Part shown: in pieces, positions 1 to 8,077 of the stretch
How positions within the stretch are numbered: the stretch's first letter is position 1
How the letters are laid out: each line of letters opens with the position of its first letter
DNA from: Bacillota bacterium
GTDB taxonomy: Bacteria; Bacillota_I; Bacilli_A; RF39; UBA660
Assembly: GCA_015059335.1 (NCBI GenBank)
Contig: SVAP01000003.1
Location: forward strand, 1-64,000
DNA length: 64,000 nt
Reading direction: 5' to 3'
Notes under the pieces: generated by a model
What the model was told of the DNA's origin: nothing
Databases searched by the model: none
What the model saw: the letters and a program-made list of their open reading frames with translations, nothing else
Program-made: the position numbers and the translations under genes

Positions 1-76
1 TATTTTTGGGCTTTTTTTGGACTTTTTGAGCTTTATCTCAAACCTCGCAAACCCTTATAAAATAAGGGCTAAACGC
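1..76. other. Region downstream of secA: small hairpin and T-rich repeats
   Basis: The left window edge holds no recognisable gene. Between about 51 and 70 an inverted repeat (CCCTTA / TAAGGG, A/T loop) forms a short hairpin just after the secA stop, but it lacks a following U-run on the minus strand, so it is only a weak terminator candidate. Positions 4-35 are a loosely repeated pattern of T-runs broken by GGGC, GGAC and GAGC. Confidence 0.4.
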
Positions 77-2575
77 TTATTTTCCACAACATTGTTTGTA
101 CTTCTTACCAGAGCCACATGGACATGGTTCGTTTCTTCCAATCTTATCCGTTTTCTTTGGTTTATGTTTTAATGTTGATTTATCTTCATTAGTCATTTTT
201 TTACCATTAGAAACTTCTTTTCTTTCTAAATTTTGTCTGATTTCTGCTTTTAGTAAATATACTGAAGTATCACTATCCACCTTTTGCAGCATTTCTTCAA
301 ACAAATCGAATCCTTCTATTGTATAAGCTTGTAACGGATTAGTTTGTGCATACCCACGTAGTCCAATACCTTCTTTTAGATGTTCTAATGTATTTATATG
401 ATTCATCCAATAATTATCAATTACTCTTAAACTAATAGCTTTTTCAAATTCGTTTCTGATTTCTTCTGGTAATTCTTTTGTTTTTGATTCATATCCTTCA
501 AGAACTAAACTATATATTGTTTCTATAACTTCATCTGGTGATTTGTCAATAATTTTCTTTGTGTCAATTTTTTTATTACCTAAAAGGTTTGTATTAACAG
601 CTTCTAATATTTCATTGTAATCATGTTCTGTTAAATAACCTTCAGGCATAATATGAGAGTTTACTAAATCACTAATATGATTTTTAAATGTATCTAGTAC
701 ATCATCATGGATTGAATCACTATCAATTATATCATTTCTTTTTGCATATACAATTTCTCTTTGTTGATTCATTACATCATCATATTGGAGCAATTGTTTT
801 CTTATATCAAAGTTATTACCTTCTACACGTTTTTGTGCAGTTTCGATAGATTTGGTAAACATTTTACTTCTAATTGCTTGATCTTCTTCAAACCCAAAAT
901 TTTGCATCATTGTTTTAATTTTATCTGTACCAAATCTAACCATTAATTCGTCTTCCATTGATACAAAAAATTGACTCATACCAGGATCTCCTTGACGACC
1001 TGAACGTCCTCTTAATTGGTTATCTATACGTCTTGATTCATGTCTTTCAGTACCAATTACACATAGTCCACCTAATTCTTTAACACCTTCACCTAATTTA
1101 ATATCGGTACCACGTCCCGCCATATTTGTTGCGATTGTTACTGAACCTTTTTCACCAGCTTTCGCAATAATCTCTGCTTCACGTGCATGGTTTTTTGCAT
1201 TTAATACTTCATGTTTTATTCCTTTTTTTCTTAATAATTCACTTAATAATTCGTTAGTTTCAATTGCAATCGTACCTACGAGTACAGGTTGTCCTTCTTT
1301 ATGTTTTTGTTCTATAACGCGTACTATTGCTTTGAATTTACCATTTATTGTAGGATATACTAAATCAGGTAAATCTTCTCTTGCCACTTCCTTATTAGTA
1401 GGAATTTGAATAACATACATATTATAGATGTTTCTAAATTCTTCTTCCTCTGTTTTAGCAGTACCAGTCATACCAGCTAATTTTTTATACATTCTAAATA
1501 AGTTTTGAAATGTAACTGTTGCTAAAGTTTTTGTTTCTTTTTGTATTTCTACTCCTTCTTTAGCTTCTATTGCTTGATGTAATCCTTCAGAGAAAGCTCT
1601 ACCTTTCATTAGACGACCTGTAAATTGGTCAACAATCACTACTTGACCTTCTTGAACAACATAATCTACATCATTTTTCATTGCATAATTAGCTTTTAAT
1701 GATTGGTTAATATGATGCACTAATGCAGTATTAGATAAATCATATAAGTTATTAACTTTAAATGTTTTTTCTGCTTTATCAGCACCACTATCTGTTAGTG
1801 AAACTGACTTAGTTTTTTCGTCAACTGTATAGTCTTCATTTTCCTTTAAACTTTTAACATAATTATCTGCTTGTACATATAAATTTGCAGAAGATATTTG
1901 ACCTCCTGAAATAATTAATGGTGTTCTAGCTTCGTCTATTAGTACTGAGTCAATTTCATCAATTATTGCAAAATTATATCCGCGATTTACCCTATCTTCT
2001 TTTCTAACAACCATGTTATCTCTAAGATAATCAAATCCTAATTCATTATTTGTTGTATATGTTATATCACATGCATATACATCTCTTTTTTCAGATGGTG
2101 TCAAATCTCTTAAGTTTATACCAACTGTTAATCCTAAAAATCTAAATATATTACCCATCCAATTAGCATCACGATCTGCTAGGTATTCATTAACAGTAAT
2201 TATATGTACTCCTTCGCCACTTAATGCATTTAAATATGCTGGCAAAACTGACGTCAATGTTTTTCCTTCACCAGTTTTCATTTCAGCAATGTTACCATAG
2301 TGAATTGCAAGTCCACCTAATAATTGAACGTAATATGGTTTTTCACCAATAACACGAAAAGCGGCTTCTCTTGCTGTAGCGAATGCTTCTGCCATTATAT
2401 CGTCTAATGTTTCACCATGAGAAAGTCTTTTTCTAAATTCTTCTGTTTTTGCTTTTAATTCATCATCAGATAATGATTGGAATTGTTCATCTAACATTTC
2501 AATTTCATCTGCTATTTTTTCAAATATTTTTAATTGTTTATATTCATGGTCAAATAAACTTTTTATTATATTCAT
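77..2575 (-). CDS. secA: SecA, preprotein translocase ATPase
   Basis: ATP-driven motor that pushes unfolded preproteins through SecYEG at the membrane. Seen: Walker A MKTGEGKT at residues 99-106, the DEID(S)VLIDEAR motor segment near residue 210, [10 protein letters not shown] and [11 protein letters not shown] helicase motifs, and a C-terminal zinc-binding SEC-C motif ([17 protein letters not shown]). The length of 832 residues is normal. Start: an in-frame ATG at 2584 directly abuts the AAGGAG ribosome-binding site (2585-2590, zero spacing), whereas the ATG at 2575 has a 9-nt spacer, so 2575 is preferred. It follows hpf after a terminator. In many Firmicutes prfB follows secA, but that would lie outside the window. 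Confidence 0.97.
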   Translation of the reverse strand: MNIIKSLFDHEYKQLKIFEKIADEIEMLDEQFQSLSDDELKAKTEEFRKRLSHGETLDDIMAEAFATAREAAFRVIGEKPYYVQLLGGLAIHYGNIAEMKTGEGKTLTSVLPAYLNALSGEGVHIITVNEYLADRDANWMGNIFRFLGLTVGINLRDLTPSEKRDVYACDITYTTNNELGFDYLRDNMVVRKEDRVNRGYNFAIIDEIDSVLIDEARTPLIISGGQISSANLYVQADNYVKSLKENEDYTVDEKTKSVSLTDSGADKAEKTFKVNNLYDLSNTALVHHINQSLKANYAMKNDVDYVVQEGQVVIVDQFTGRLMKGRAFSEGLHQAIEAKEGVEIQKETKTLATVTFQNLFRMYKKLAGMTGTAKTEEEEFRNIYNMYVIQIPTNKEVAREDLPDLVYPTINGKFKAIVRVIEQKHKEGQPVLVGTIAIETNELLSELLRKKGIKHEVLNAKNHAREAEIIAKAGEKGSVTIATNMAGRGTDIKLGEGVKELGGLCVIGTERHESRRIDNQLRGRSGRQGDPGMSQFFVSMEDELMVRFGTDKIKTMMQNFGFEEDQAIRSKMFTKSIETAQKRVEGNNFDIRKQLLQYDDVMNQQREIVYAKRNDIIDSDSIHDDVLDTFKNHISDLVNSHIMPEGYLTEHDYNEILEAVNTNLLGNKKIDTKKIIDKSPDEVIETIYSLVLEGYESKTKELPEEIRNEFEKAISLRVIDNYWMNHINTLEHLKEGIGLRGYAQTNPLQAYTIEGFDLFEEMLQKVDSDTSVYLLKAEIRQNLERKEVSNGKKMTNEDKSTLKHKPKKTDKIGRNEPCPCGSGKKYKQCCGK

Positions 2576-2616
2576 TTTATGCATCTCCTTTTAGTACATA
2601 CTTTTATTTTATCAAA

Positions 2617-2652
2617 AAAAAAGGGATATTCATAGTAAATATACCCTTTTTA
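2617..2652 (-). terminator. Rho-independent terminator of hpf
   Basis: Read on the minus strand, AAAAGGGTATATT pairs with AATATCCCTTTT across a 7-nt loop, followed by a run of T. It lies directly after the hpf stop codon and before secA. Confidence 0.85.
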
Positions 2653-2663
2653 TTTTATTTTTA

Positions 2664-3197
2664 TTAATCTACTTCGATAATACCGTAGTTACCATCGTTT
2701 CTCTTATAAAGAAGACAAATATTTTCATTATCAATATTTTTGAATATAAAGAACGCATGTCCAAGCAAATTCATTTGCAAAATTGCTTCTTCTTCATTCA
2801 TTGGTTTCATATCAAGTTTTTTTCTTTTAACTATTTTTTCATTATCTTCTTCGTCAATTTCAATATTAAAATCATAATTTATTTCTTTAAATTTATCTTT
2901 TTTAGATCTTTTTTCTATTCTAGTTTTGTTTTTTCTAATTTGTCGTTCTAATTTGTCTACAACTAAATCAACAGCTGCATATAAATCATCATGAGCTTCT
3001 TCTGCTCTTAAGGTAAAATGATTAGTTGGAATAGTTACTTCTATTGTTTGATTTCTCCCTGTTACACGCACTAATACATTAGCTGAAAGACTTTCATGAT
3101 TATCAAAATATTTTTCTAATTTTTGTAATTTTGAATCGATGTGATTCTTAATTCCTTCGGTAACTAAAAGCTTATCTCCTCTTGTATTTATTTTCAT
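2664..3197 (-). CDS. hpf: Long-form ribosome hibernation promoting factor (HPF)
   Basis: Binds the 30S subunit in stationary phase and pairs ribosomes into inactive 100S dimers. Seen: an N-terminal S30AE domain (about residues 1-95, start MKINTRGDKLLVTEGI), a charged linker, and a C-terminal dimerisation domain (from about 120, KKLDMKPMNEEEAILQMNLLGH), which together define the long form found in Firmicutes; 177 residues. Start: ATG codons at 3209 and 3206 lie on or next to the GGGAGG site, while the ATG at 3197 matches the family N-terminus, so I prefer 3197 although its spacer of about 12 nt is long. Bracketed by terminators, it appears monocistronic. Confidence 0.93.
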   Translation of the reverse strand: MKINTRGDKLLVTEGIKNHIDSKLQKLEKYFDNHESLSANVLVRVTGRNQTIEVTIPTNHFTLRAEEAHDDLYAAVDLVVDKLERQIRKNKTRIEKRSKKDKFKEINYDFNIEIDEEDNEKIVKRKKLDMKPMNEEEAILQMNLLGHAFFIFKNIDNENICLLYKRNDGNYGIIEVD

Positions 3198-3242
3198 TTT
3201 TAACATCATCCTCCCTATTTAAAGTATATCACATACTAAAGA

Positions 3243-3271
3243 AAAAAACTACTACATTGTAGCAGTTTTAG
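3243..3271 (-). terminator. Terminator of the cold-shock gene
   Basis: On the minus strand the end of the coding sequence and the following bases form a hairpin (AAACTGCTACA / TGTAGTAGTTT, 3-nt loop, one G-T pair) followed by a T-run. The stop codon lies inside the hairpin. Confidence 0.85.
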
Positions 3272-3476
3272 TATCAATCTTACAAACTTTTATTGCTTGT
3301 AATCCTTTGTCAGTTTCTATTAAGTCAAATTCAACAACATCGCCTTCATTTAAAGATTTATAACCATCTTCTTGTATCATTGAATAATGTACAAATATAT
3401 CATTATTTTCTTGATACTGGATAAATCCATACCCCTTATCGTTATTGAACCATTTAACAGTTCCTTTCATTGTCAT
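3252..3476 (-). CDS. Cold-shock domain RNA chaperone, CspA family
   Basis: Small single-stranded nucleic acid binding protein that melts mRNA structure. Seen: a single cold-shock domain filling all 74 residues, RNP1-type KGYGFI and RNP2-type DIFVHY, and the opening MKGTVKWFN; slightly longer than the usual 66-70 residues because of a short C-terminal tail (KIDTKTATM). The start at 3476 has AAGGAGG with 9-nt spacing. The next gene upstream is agrB on the other strand about 295 bp away, so the 5' leader could be long, as is usual for csp mRNAs, but no promoter was clear. Confidence 0.95.
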   Translation of the reverse strand: MTMKGTVKWFNNDKGYGFIQYQENNDIFVHYSMIQEDGYKSLNEGDVVEFDLIETDKGLQAIKVCKIDTKTATM

Positions 3477-3572
3477 ACTTCTACACCTCCTTTTTAATTC
3501 TCAAGTACTGCTAGTATGACTCTTTGACGTCCAGAACTTCGTATGGTTTGTTGAATCATGTGTTTATGCTAT

Positions 3573-3652
3573 CATATTTTTGAAAATATTTGTATGTTTT
3601 TGCGCGAATGCACTCTAAAACATACATAACTGCATTTTTCAAAATATATTTT
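3573..3652. repeat. Imperfect long inverted repeat between csp and agrB
   Basis: The core arms TGTATGTTTT (3591-3600) and AAAACATACA (3617-3626) are a perfect 10-bp inverted repeat around a 16-bp spacer. Outside them the pairing continues imperfectly (ATTTTTGAAAATAT near 3576 against ATATTTTGAAAAAT read in reverse near 3635-3648). It lies between the divergent csp and agrB genes, so it could be an operator for either gene or an RNA hairpin in a leader. The rest of 3477-3770 holds no gene; no convincing promoter or AgrA-type direct repeat was found. Confidence 0.5.
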
Positions 3653-3770
3653 TTTTGAAATTTCATGAGTGTTTGCTAAATGTTATTTTTGTTCGAAAAG
3701 TCAAAAAAAAGCCTTTATAAATGGTAAATTTTAACTAGCAAGAGAATTGCAAAAAGGAGTACTGATTTAG

Positions 3771-4379
3771 GTGAAAAAAAGGATTTTAGATTATTGCATT
3801 AATGCAATAAAAAAGAACAGTGATACACAATATGATGATGAAAAGCTTGCTGAAATAAGATATGGATTAGAAGCAATATATCTTACAATAACAAAGTTAA
3901 TAATCGTATTTGCTGTTGCAATAATTTTAAAAATCTTTAAAGAAATGATTATAATTATGTTACTTTATAATGTACTTAGAATAACGGGATTTGGTATTCA
4001 CGCAAAAAAAAGTTGGATGTGCCTGGTATCTTCATTAATTATTTTTATAGGATGTCCATTTTTAGCTATTTATGTTACAATTCCTACTATATTAAAAGTT
4101 ATAATATGTGGATTATGTGTTGCCTCATTTTATCTATATGCTCCAGCAGATACTGAAAAACATCCTCTAGTACACCCTAGAAAAAGAGCATTATATAGAG
4201 GATTTACTGTTGTATTCTCATTAATATATACATTCATTTGTTTATACACTACAAACACATTTATATCAAACGCAATTCTGTGCGCATTATTAATAGAGGT
4301 AGGTATGGTACTACCAATATCTTATAAGATATTTAAATTGCCATATAACAATTATAAAAACTATGTTTTCAAAAATTAA
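3771..4379 (+). CDS. agrB: AgrB-type membrane endopeptidase
   Basis: Membrane cysteine protease that cuts the C-terminal tail off AgrD and forms the thiolactone ring of the signal peptide. Seen: 202 residues, about six hydrophobic segments, and the motif GFGIHAKKSWMC with His77 and Cys84, the same numbering as the catalytic pair of Staphylococcus aureus AgrB; ends with the positively charged cytoplasmic HPLVHPRKRALYRG loop and a last membrane helix. The start is GTG at 3771 with AAAGGAG at 3752-3758. agrD follows 47 bp later. The pair runs towards agrAC on the other strand, unlike the single agrBDCA operon of staphylococci. Confidence 0.93.
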   Translation: MKKRILDYCINAIKKNSDTQYDDEKLAEIRYGLEAIYLTITKLIIVFAVAIILKIFKEMIIIMLLYNVLRITGFGIHAKKSWMCLVSSLIIFIGCPFLAIYVTIPTILKVIICGLCVASFYLYAPADTEKHPLVHPRKRALYRGFTVVFSLIYTFICLYTTNTFISNAILCALLIEVGMVLPISYKIFKLPYNNYKNYVFKN

Positions 4380-4426
4380 TTTGTTTTAAATGCATTTAAA
4401 TATATATCAGAAAGGAGTATGAATTC

Positions 4427-4555
4427 ATGTCAAAATTCTGGACTACAGCTCTAGCTATTATCGGATTAGCTACTGCTGCAACTAGCACAGTTGGATGTGT
4501 TTGGTTCTGGTTAGCTGATGAACCTGAAATGCCTAAATCATTAATCGAAAGATAA
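4427..4555 (+). CDS. agrD: AgrD autoinducing peptide precursor
   Basis: A 42-residue pre-peptide of the cyclic quorum-sensing signal. Seen: an N-terminal amphipathic/hydrophobic leader (MSKFWTTALAIIGLATAA), the signal core TSTVGCVWFWLA, and a charged tail DEPEMPKSLIER that matches the conserved AgrD tail. Cys24 is the ring residue. Start ATG 4427 has AAAGGAG at 4411-4417 and 9-nt spacing; an ATG at 4419 is in another frame and stops after 10 codons. If the ring had the usual five residues it would be CVWFW, but aligning the tail to known AgrDs places two more residues (LA) before the cut site. The mature ends cannot be fixed from sequence. Confidence 0.92.
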   Translation: MSKFWTTALAIIGLATAATSTVGCVWFWLADEPEMPKSLIER

Positions 4556-4561
4556 TAAATT

Positions 4562-4596
4562 AAAAAAATTTAGAACATTGTATTCTAAATTTTTTT
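4562..4596. terminator. Bidirectional terminator between agrBD and agrC
   Basis: A 14-bp perfect stem (AAAAAAATTTAGAA / TTCTAAATTTTTTT) with loop CATTGTA. Its A- and T-rich outer ends let it stop transcription of agrBD (+) and of agrAC (-). The last codon of agrC touches the stem. Confidence 0.9.
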
Positions 4597-5878
4597 AATT
4601 CTTAATATATAAATATTGAAAATAATAATCTTTTATAATTTCTCTTTTTTGTTCTAGATGATTATTTGATTTTATTATATCACTTACCAAAGATAATCCT
4701 ACTCCGTGATTTTTTCCTTTAGTTGTATATCCTTCTTTATCGAGTTTATCTAATTCTATTTTACCTTTATATGAATTTGATATTATTATTAATAATCTGT
4801 TATCATCTATTAGTATCTCTATTGTTACCTCTTTTTTCTTAGTCCCACTACTTGCTTCATGCGCATTATCTAAGTATACTCCTAATACCCTACATACTTC
4901 TTTATATTCTTTTGAATTTATTTTTTCAAATTTATAATTTTTTACTTTAGGACTTATTATTAGCGAAACTTTTATTCCATTATCTATCATTTCGTTTATT
5001 TTTACTGATAAAAATCCACTTATTCCTGGATCTGTTATATAAGATAATTCACTTATCCATTTATCTTCATGTCCCATGCTTTCATTTAATATTGAATCTA
5101 TATACTCTGTCACTTTTTTATTACCTTTTGAGTTCTCTCTTATTACTATTAATTGATTTTTATTTTCATGATTATATTTTTTATATCTATTTAGCAGTGT
5201 TTTTATTGATTGTACTTGTTCATACATATTATTAAATTCTTCAGTTTTTTTCTTTGTTTTGTATTTTTCTAAAAACAGGGATATAATTATTGATACAAAT
5301 ATGACTATTATTGTTGTATTTATTATAAAGTCTTTATTAAATGTCCAATAATAATTCCTTCTTATAACTAATGCTATACCTAACGCTAATATTCCGTAGA
5401 AAATATAGGCTATTTTTTCCTTTTCCATTATTGACTTTATCCAAAGCAATTGTTTTCTAAATAATTTTAATATGATTACTATACATATAAATACCATAAT
5501 ATTTGAAATTGGTGTATTCACTAAATATTTATCAATTACGTGTTGTGGAGTTTTAAATAATACTACACTTAATGTAACTATTACTTCTCCAATACAATTT
5601 AATATCATACTTATAAAATTCACTATAACTGAGTCATTAAATGAAATATCATAAAAATATTTAAACGCCACTATAACTATTAAATATATTAATAATGGTT
5701 TTGATATTCCCATATCAATTGACATAAATGAATAAAACAGCATTGTAACTATTATTAATATTAATATATTTGATTTGCTTTTTAGTATTGCCTTTTTATT
5801 CATTAAATTTCCTACAACATACGCACAACTTATTGTTTGTAATATACATGATGTTATTAAACTAATTACTTCTAACAT
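4595..5878 (-). CDS. agrC: AgrC-type sensor histidine kinase
   Basis: Membrane receptor kinase expected to sense the AgrD-derived peptide and phosphorylate AgrA. Seen: 427 residues; six or seven hydrophobic segments up to about residue 205; a coiled-coil linker; H-box RYKKYNHENKNQL with His237; the GHKL ATPase domain with N-box YLDNAHEA (Asn338) and the glycine box HGVGLSLV (391-398). This layout is the AgrC (HPK10) type. It overlaps agrA by 17 bp (5862-5878), which suggests coupled translation. The pairing with agrBD facing it is inferred from adjacency and family, not shown. Confidence 0.92.
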   Translation of the reverse strand: MLEVISLITSCILQTISCAYVVGNLMNKKAILKSKSNILILIIVTMLFYSFMSIDMGISKPLLIYLIVIVAFKYFYDISFNDSVIVNFISMILNCIGEVIVTLSVVLFKTPQHVIDKYLVNTPISNIMVFICIVIILKLFRKQLLWIKSIMEKEKIAYIFYGILALGIALVIRRNYYWTFNKDFIINTTIIVIFVSIIISLFLEKYKTKKKTEEFNNMYEQVQSIKTLLNRYKKYNHENKNQLIVIRENSKGNKKVTEYIDSILNESMGHEDKWISELSYITDPGISGFLSVKINEMIDNGIKVSLIISPKVKNYKFEKINSKEYKEVCRVLGVYLDNAHEASSGTKKKEVTIEILIDDNRLLIIISNSYKGKIELDKLDKEGYTTKGKNHGVGLSLVSDIIKSNNHLEQKREIIKDYYFQYLYIKN

Positions 5879-6590
5879 ACTCTTTTAATCCTTTCACTTT
5901 CTTATTTGAAATCATTCCACTTAAATCTTGATCATTACAAAATGTTATAATGTTTTCTTGATAATTATACTTTTTTACATTATCAGTATTAATGATGCAT
6001 CCTCTATTAATTTTATAAAAATGACTATTCAGTTGTTCTTCAAAATAATATATTGGTTTTCTAACATCATATACATTGTTTTTAGTTGTAACCAAACATT
6101 TTCTTTCTACTGAATCAGATGTTATATAAAGAATATCATCATATTTTATATTGTAATCAATTTTATCATATCTAAATTTTAATGAACTTTGGAGATTAAA
6201 AATATTTAGGCATGTTTCTAATAATTCTAATATATTCTTCTCATAATTAACCATTTTTAAAACGTACCCTAAAATTGATAACCTTAATCTTTGCGCTTCA
6301 CTTAATAGAGTCTCATATCCAGTTTCTAATATTATTTGACTATCATAATCTTTCTTTCTAATATCATTTATAATATCAATACCAGACTGTTCATCTGATA
6401 AATGTATATCAATAATATAAATATTATGACCATCTAATGGATTTTTGACAATCTTTTTTAGTTTGTCTGTATAATTACTAAACATTGATATTTTGTATTT
6501 AATATTCGTTTTCTTCATATAGTTATCAACAATTTGATAAGTTGTTTTTCTGTAATATTCATTATTTTCACATATAATAATGTTTACCAT
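5862..6590 (-). CDS. agrA: AgrA-type LytTR response regulator
   Basis: Response regulator that activates transcription when phosphorylated by AgrC. Seen: an N-terminal receiver domain (acidic ICENN near residue 7, phospho-acceptor Asp61 in IYIIDIHLS, Lys in the GYVLKM segment) and a C-terminal LytTR DNA-binding domain (from about 145; YKINRGCIINTDNV). 242 residues. A longer frame reaches 6623, but AAAAGGAG with 8-nt spacing precedes the ATG at 6590, and the extra residues would be encoded by the ribosome-binding site itself. It is first in the agrAC transcript. Confidence 0.92.
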   Translation of the reverse strand: MVNIIICENNEYYRKTTYQIVDNYMKKTNIKYKISMFSNYTDKLKKIVKNPLDGHNIYIIDIHLSDEQSGIDIINDIRKKDYDSQIILETGYETLLSEAQRLRLSILGYVLKMVNYEKNILELLETCLNIFNLQSSLKFRYDKIDYNIKYDDILYITSDSVERKCLVTTKNNVYDVRKPIYYFEEQLNSHFYKINRGCIINTDNVKKYNYQENIITFCNDQDLSGMISNKKVKGLKEYVRSN

Positions 6591-6613
6591 AATAAATTCT
6601 CCTTTTCTACCAT

Positions 6614-6642
6614 ATTTTACCATTATCTCTAAAAATTAGCAA
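6614..6642 (-). promoter_or_regulatory. Candidate sigma-A promoter of agrAC
   Basis: Minus strand TTGCTA (6642-6637), 17-bp spacer, TAAAAT (6619-6614), about 25 bp upstream of the agrA start and just after the mbl terminator. Confidence 0.55.
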
Positions 6643-6644
6643 AT

Positions 6645-6680
6645 AAAAAACAGATAACTAGTAAATGAGTTATCTGTTTT
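6645..6680 (-). terminator. Terminator of mbl
   Basis: Stem AAAACAGATAACT (6647-6659) / AGTTATCTGTTTT (6668-6680), 8-nt loop, followed on the minus strand by a T-run. It separates mbl from agrA. Confidence 0.88.
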
Positions 6681-6683
6681 GAA

Positions 6684-7670
6684 TTAATCAATTAAATGTA
6701 AATTGTCAAGCAATATACCGGTTCCTTCTGCTACACATGTTAATGGACTTTCAGCTATAAATACGGGAACTTTTAATTCACTTGCGAATAGTTTATCAAA
6801 TCCATCCATTAGTGCACCACCACCAGTTAATACTATTCCTTTATCGATAATATCTGCAGATAACTCTGGAGGAGTTTGTTCTAATACATTTTTAGTAGCA
6901 TGAATTATTACATATACACTTTCTCTTAGTGCTTCTTCTACTTCTTCTGAAGTAAGAGTTATTGTATGTGGTAATCCTGTTACTAAGTCTCTACCCCTAA
7001 CTTCCATTTTATCCTTTTTATTATCTTTATATACTGTACCAATTGTTAATTTTATATCTTCAGCTGTTCTGTCTCCTATTAAAAGTTTATATTTATCTTT
7101 TACATATTTTATTATATCATTATCAAAAGCATTACCGGCAATTCTTATTGATGAAGAAGTAACAATACCACCAAGTGAAAGAATTGCAATATCTGTTGTT
7201 CCACCACCAATATCAATTACCATATTACCGCTAGGTTTTGATATGTCCATACCAGCACCAACTGCAGCCACTTTAGGTTCTTCTTCTAAGAATACTTTTC
7301 TTGCACCAGTTCTTTCTGCTGCTTCTTTTATAGCGTTTTTCTCTACTTGTGTAATATTAGATGGACAACAAATTAATATTCTAGGTCTTGAAAAGAAATT
7401 TTTTCCGTTAATTTTTTTGATAAAATGATTTAACATAATTTCAGTAATTTCAAAATCTGCTATTACACCATCTTTCATTGGTTTAATAGCCTTTACTTTA
7501 CCAGGAGTTCTACCAAGCATTTCGTTGGCTTCCCTACCAACAGCAAGTGCTTTTTTAGTTTCTGAATCTATTGCAACTACACTTGGTTCATTTAATACAA
7601 TGCCTTGTCCTTTGATGTAAATTAATATATTTGCAGTACCTAAATCTATTCCAATATCTTTATTAAACAT
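6684..7670 (-). CDS. mbl: MreB/Mbl actin-like cell-shape protein
   Basis: Bacterial actin that polymerises under the membrane and guides elongation of the side wall. Seen: phosphate-1 motif DIGIDLGTANILIY at the start, phosphate-2 MVIDIGGGTTDIAIL, and the adenosine motif GIVLTGGGALMDG; 328 residues. I name it mbl rather than mreB because it lies just downstream of spoIIID, as in B. subtilis (spoIIID-mbl); sequence alone does not separate the paralogues. RBS AAAGGAGATGG precedes ATG 7670. A terminator follows. Confidence 0.93.
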   Translation of the reverse strand: MFNKDIGIDLGTANILIYIKGQGIVLNEPSVVAIDSETKKALAVGREANEMLGRTPGKVKAIKPMKDGVIADFEITEIMLNHFIKKINGKNFFSRPRILICCPSNITQVEKNAIKEAAERTGARKVFLEEEPKVAAVGAGMDISKPSGNMVIDIGGGTTDIAILSLGGIVTSSSIRIAGNAFDNDIIKYVKDKYKLLIGDRTAEDIKLTIGTVYKDNKKDKMEVRGRDLVTGLPHTITLTSEEVEEALRESVYVIIHATKNVLEQTPPELSADIIDKGIVLTGGGALMDGFDKLFASELKVPVFIAESPLTCVAEGTGILLDNLHLID

Positions 7671-7733
7671 TGTACCATCTCCTTTTCTAAAAATCTCACA
7701 TTTATTTTACCATATATTACTAAATAATTATAG

Positions 7734-8000
7734 TTAAATCTCTAAAATTTCTTTTATTTTTAAATATTTTTGTCTAGTAGATTCGCCACCCTTGATATGT
7801 CTAATGTCTATATGCTCTTGTAATATTTTGTTAACTTTTCTATATAAATTAATATCAATTAATTTTAGCCTATCATGTAAATCTTTATGTACTGTACTTT
7901 TGCTTATAGCATTTTCATATGCTATTTCTCTAATAGTTTTGTTAGTTTTTAATATATAATTTGCTTCTTCTAGCACTCTTTTTATAATTTCATTTCTCAT
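7734..8000 (-). CDS. spoIIID: SpoIIID, mother-cell sporulation transcription factor
   Basis: Small DNA-binding protein that reshapes the sigma-E programme in the mother cell. Seen: 88 residues, helix-turn-helix TIREIAYENAISKSTVHKDL, then the conserved basic segment EHIDIRHIKGGESTRQKY, which matches B. subtilis SpoIIID well. Start: a TTG frame reaches 8009, but AAGGGG with 9-nt spacing precedes the ATG at 8000. A possible sigma-E-like promoter, TCATAAA, 13 bp, TATATAAT, lies shortly upstream on the minus strand. Order spoIID-spoIIQ-spoIIID-mbl is conserved in Bacilli. Confidence 0.95.
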   Translation of the reverse strand: MRNEIIKRVLEEANYILKTNKTIREIAYENAISKSTVHKDLHDRLKLIDINLYRKVNKILQEHIDIRHIKGGESTRQKYLKIKEILEI

Positions 8001-8047
8001 TATACTCAACCCCTTAATAAATTATATAGGTGAGTATTTTATTTATG

Positions 8048-8077
8048 AAAAAAAGTACTATAAATCCTGTACTTTTT
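8048..8077 (-). terminator. Terminator of spoIIQ
   Basis: Minus-strand hairpin AAAAAAGTAC / GTACTTTTTTT, about 10-nt loop; the spoIIQ stop is inside it. It separates spoIIQ from spoIIID. Confidence 0.87.

Noticed and set aside
761-946. Plus-strand frames inside secA, agrC, argS, gyrA and other genes
   Set aside because: All lie opposite strongly supported genes and have no start signals or recognisable families.
3640-3770. AgrA (LytTR) direct repeats upstream of agrB
   Set aside because: Two partial AGTTA-like motifs were seen but about 100 bp apart and not matching the nine-base repeat with 12-13 bp spacing.
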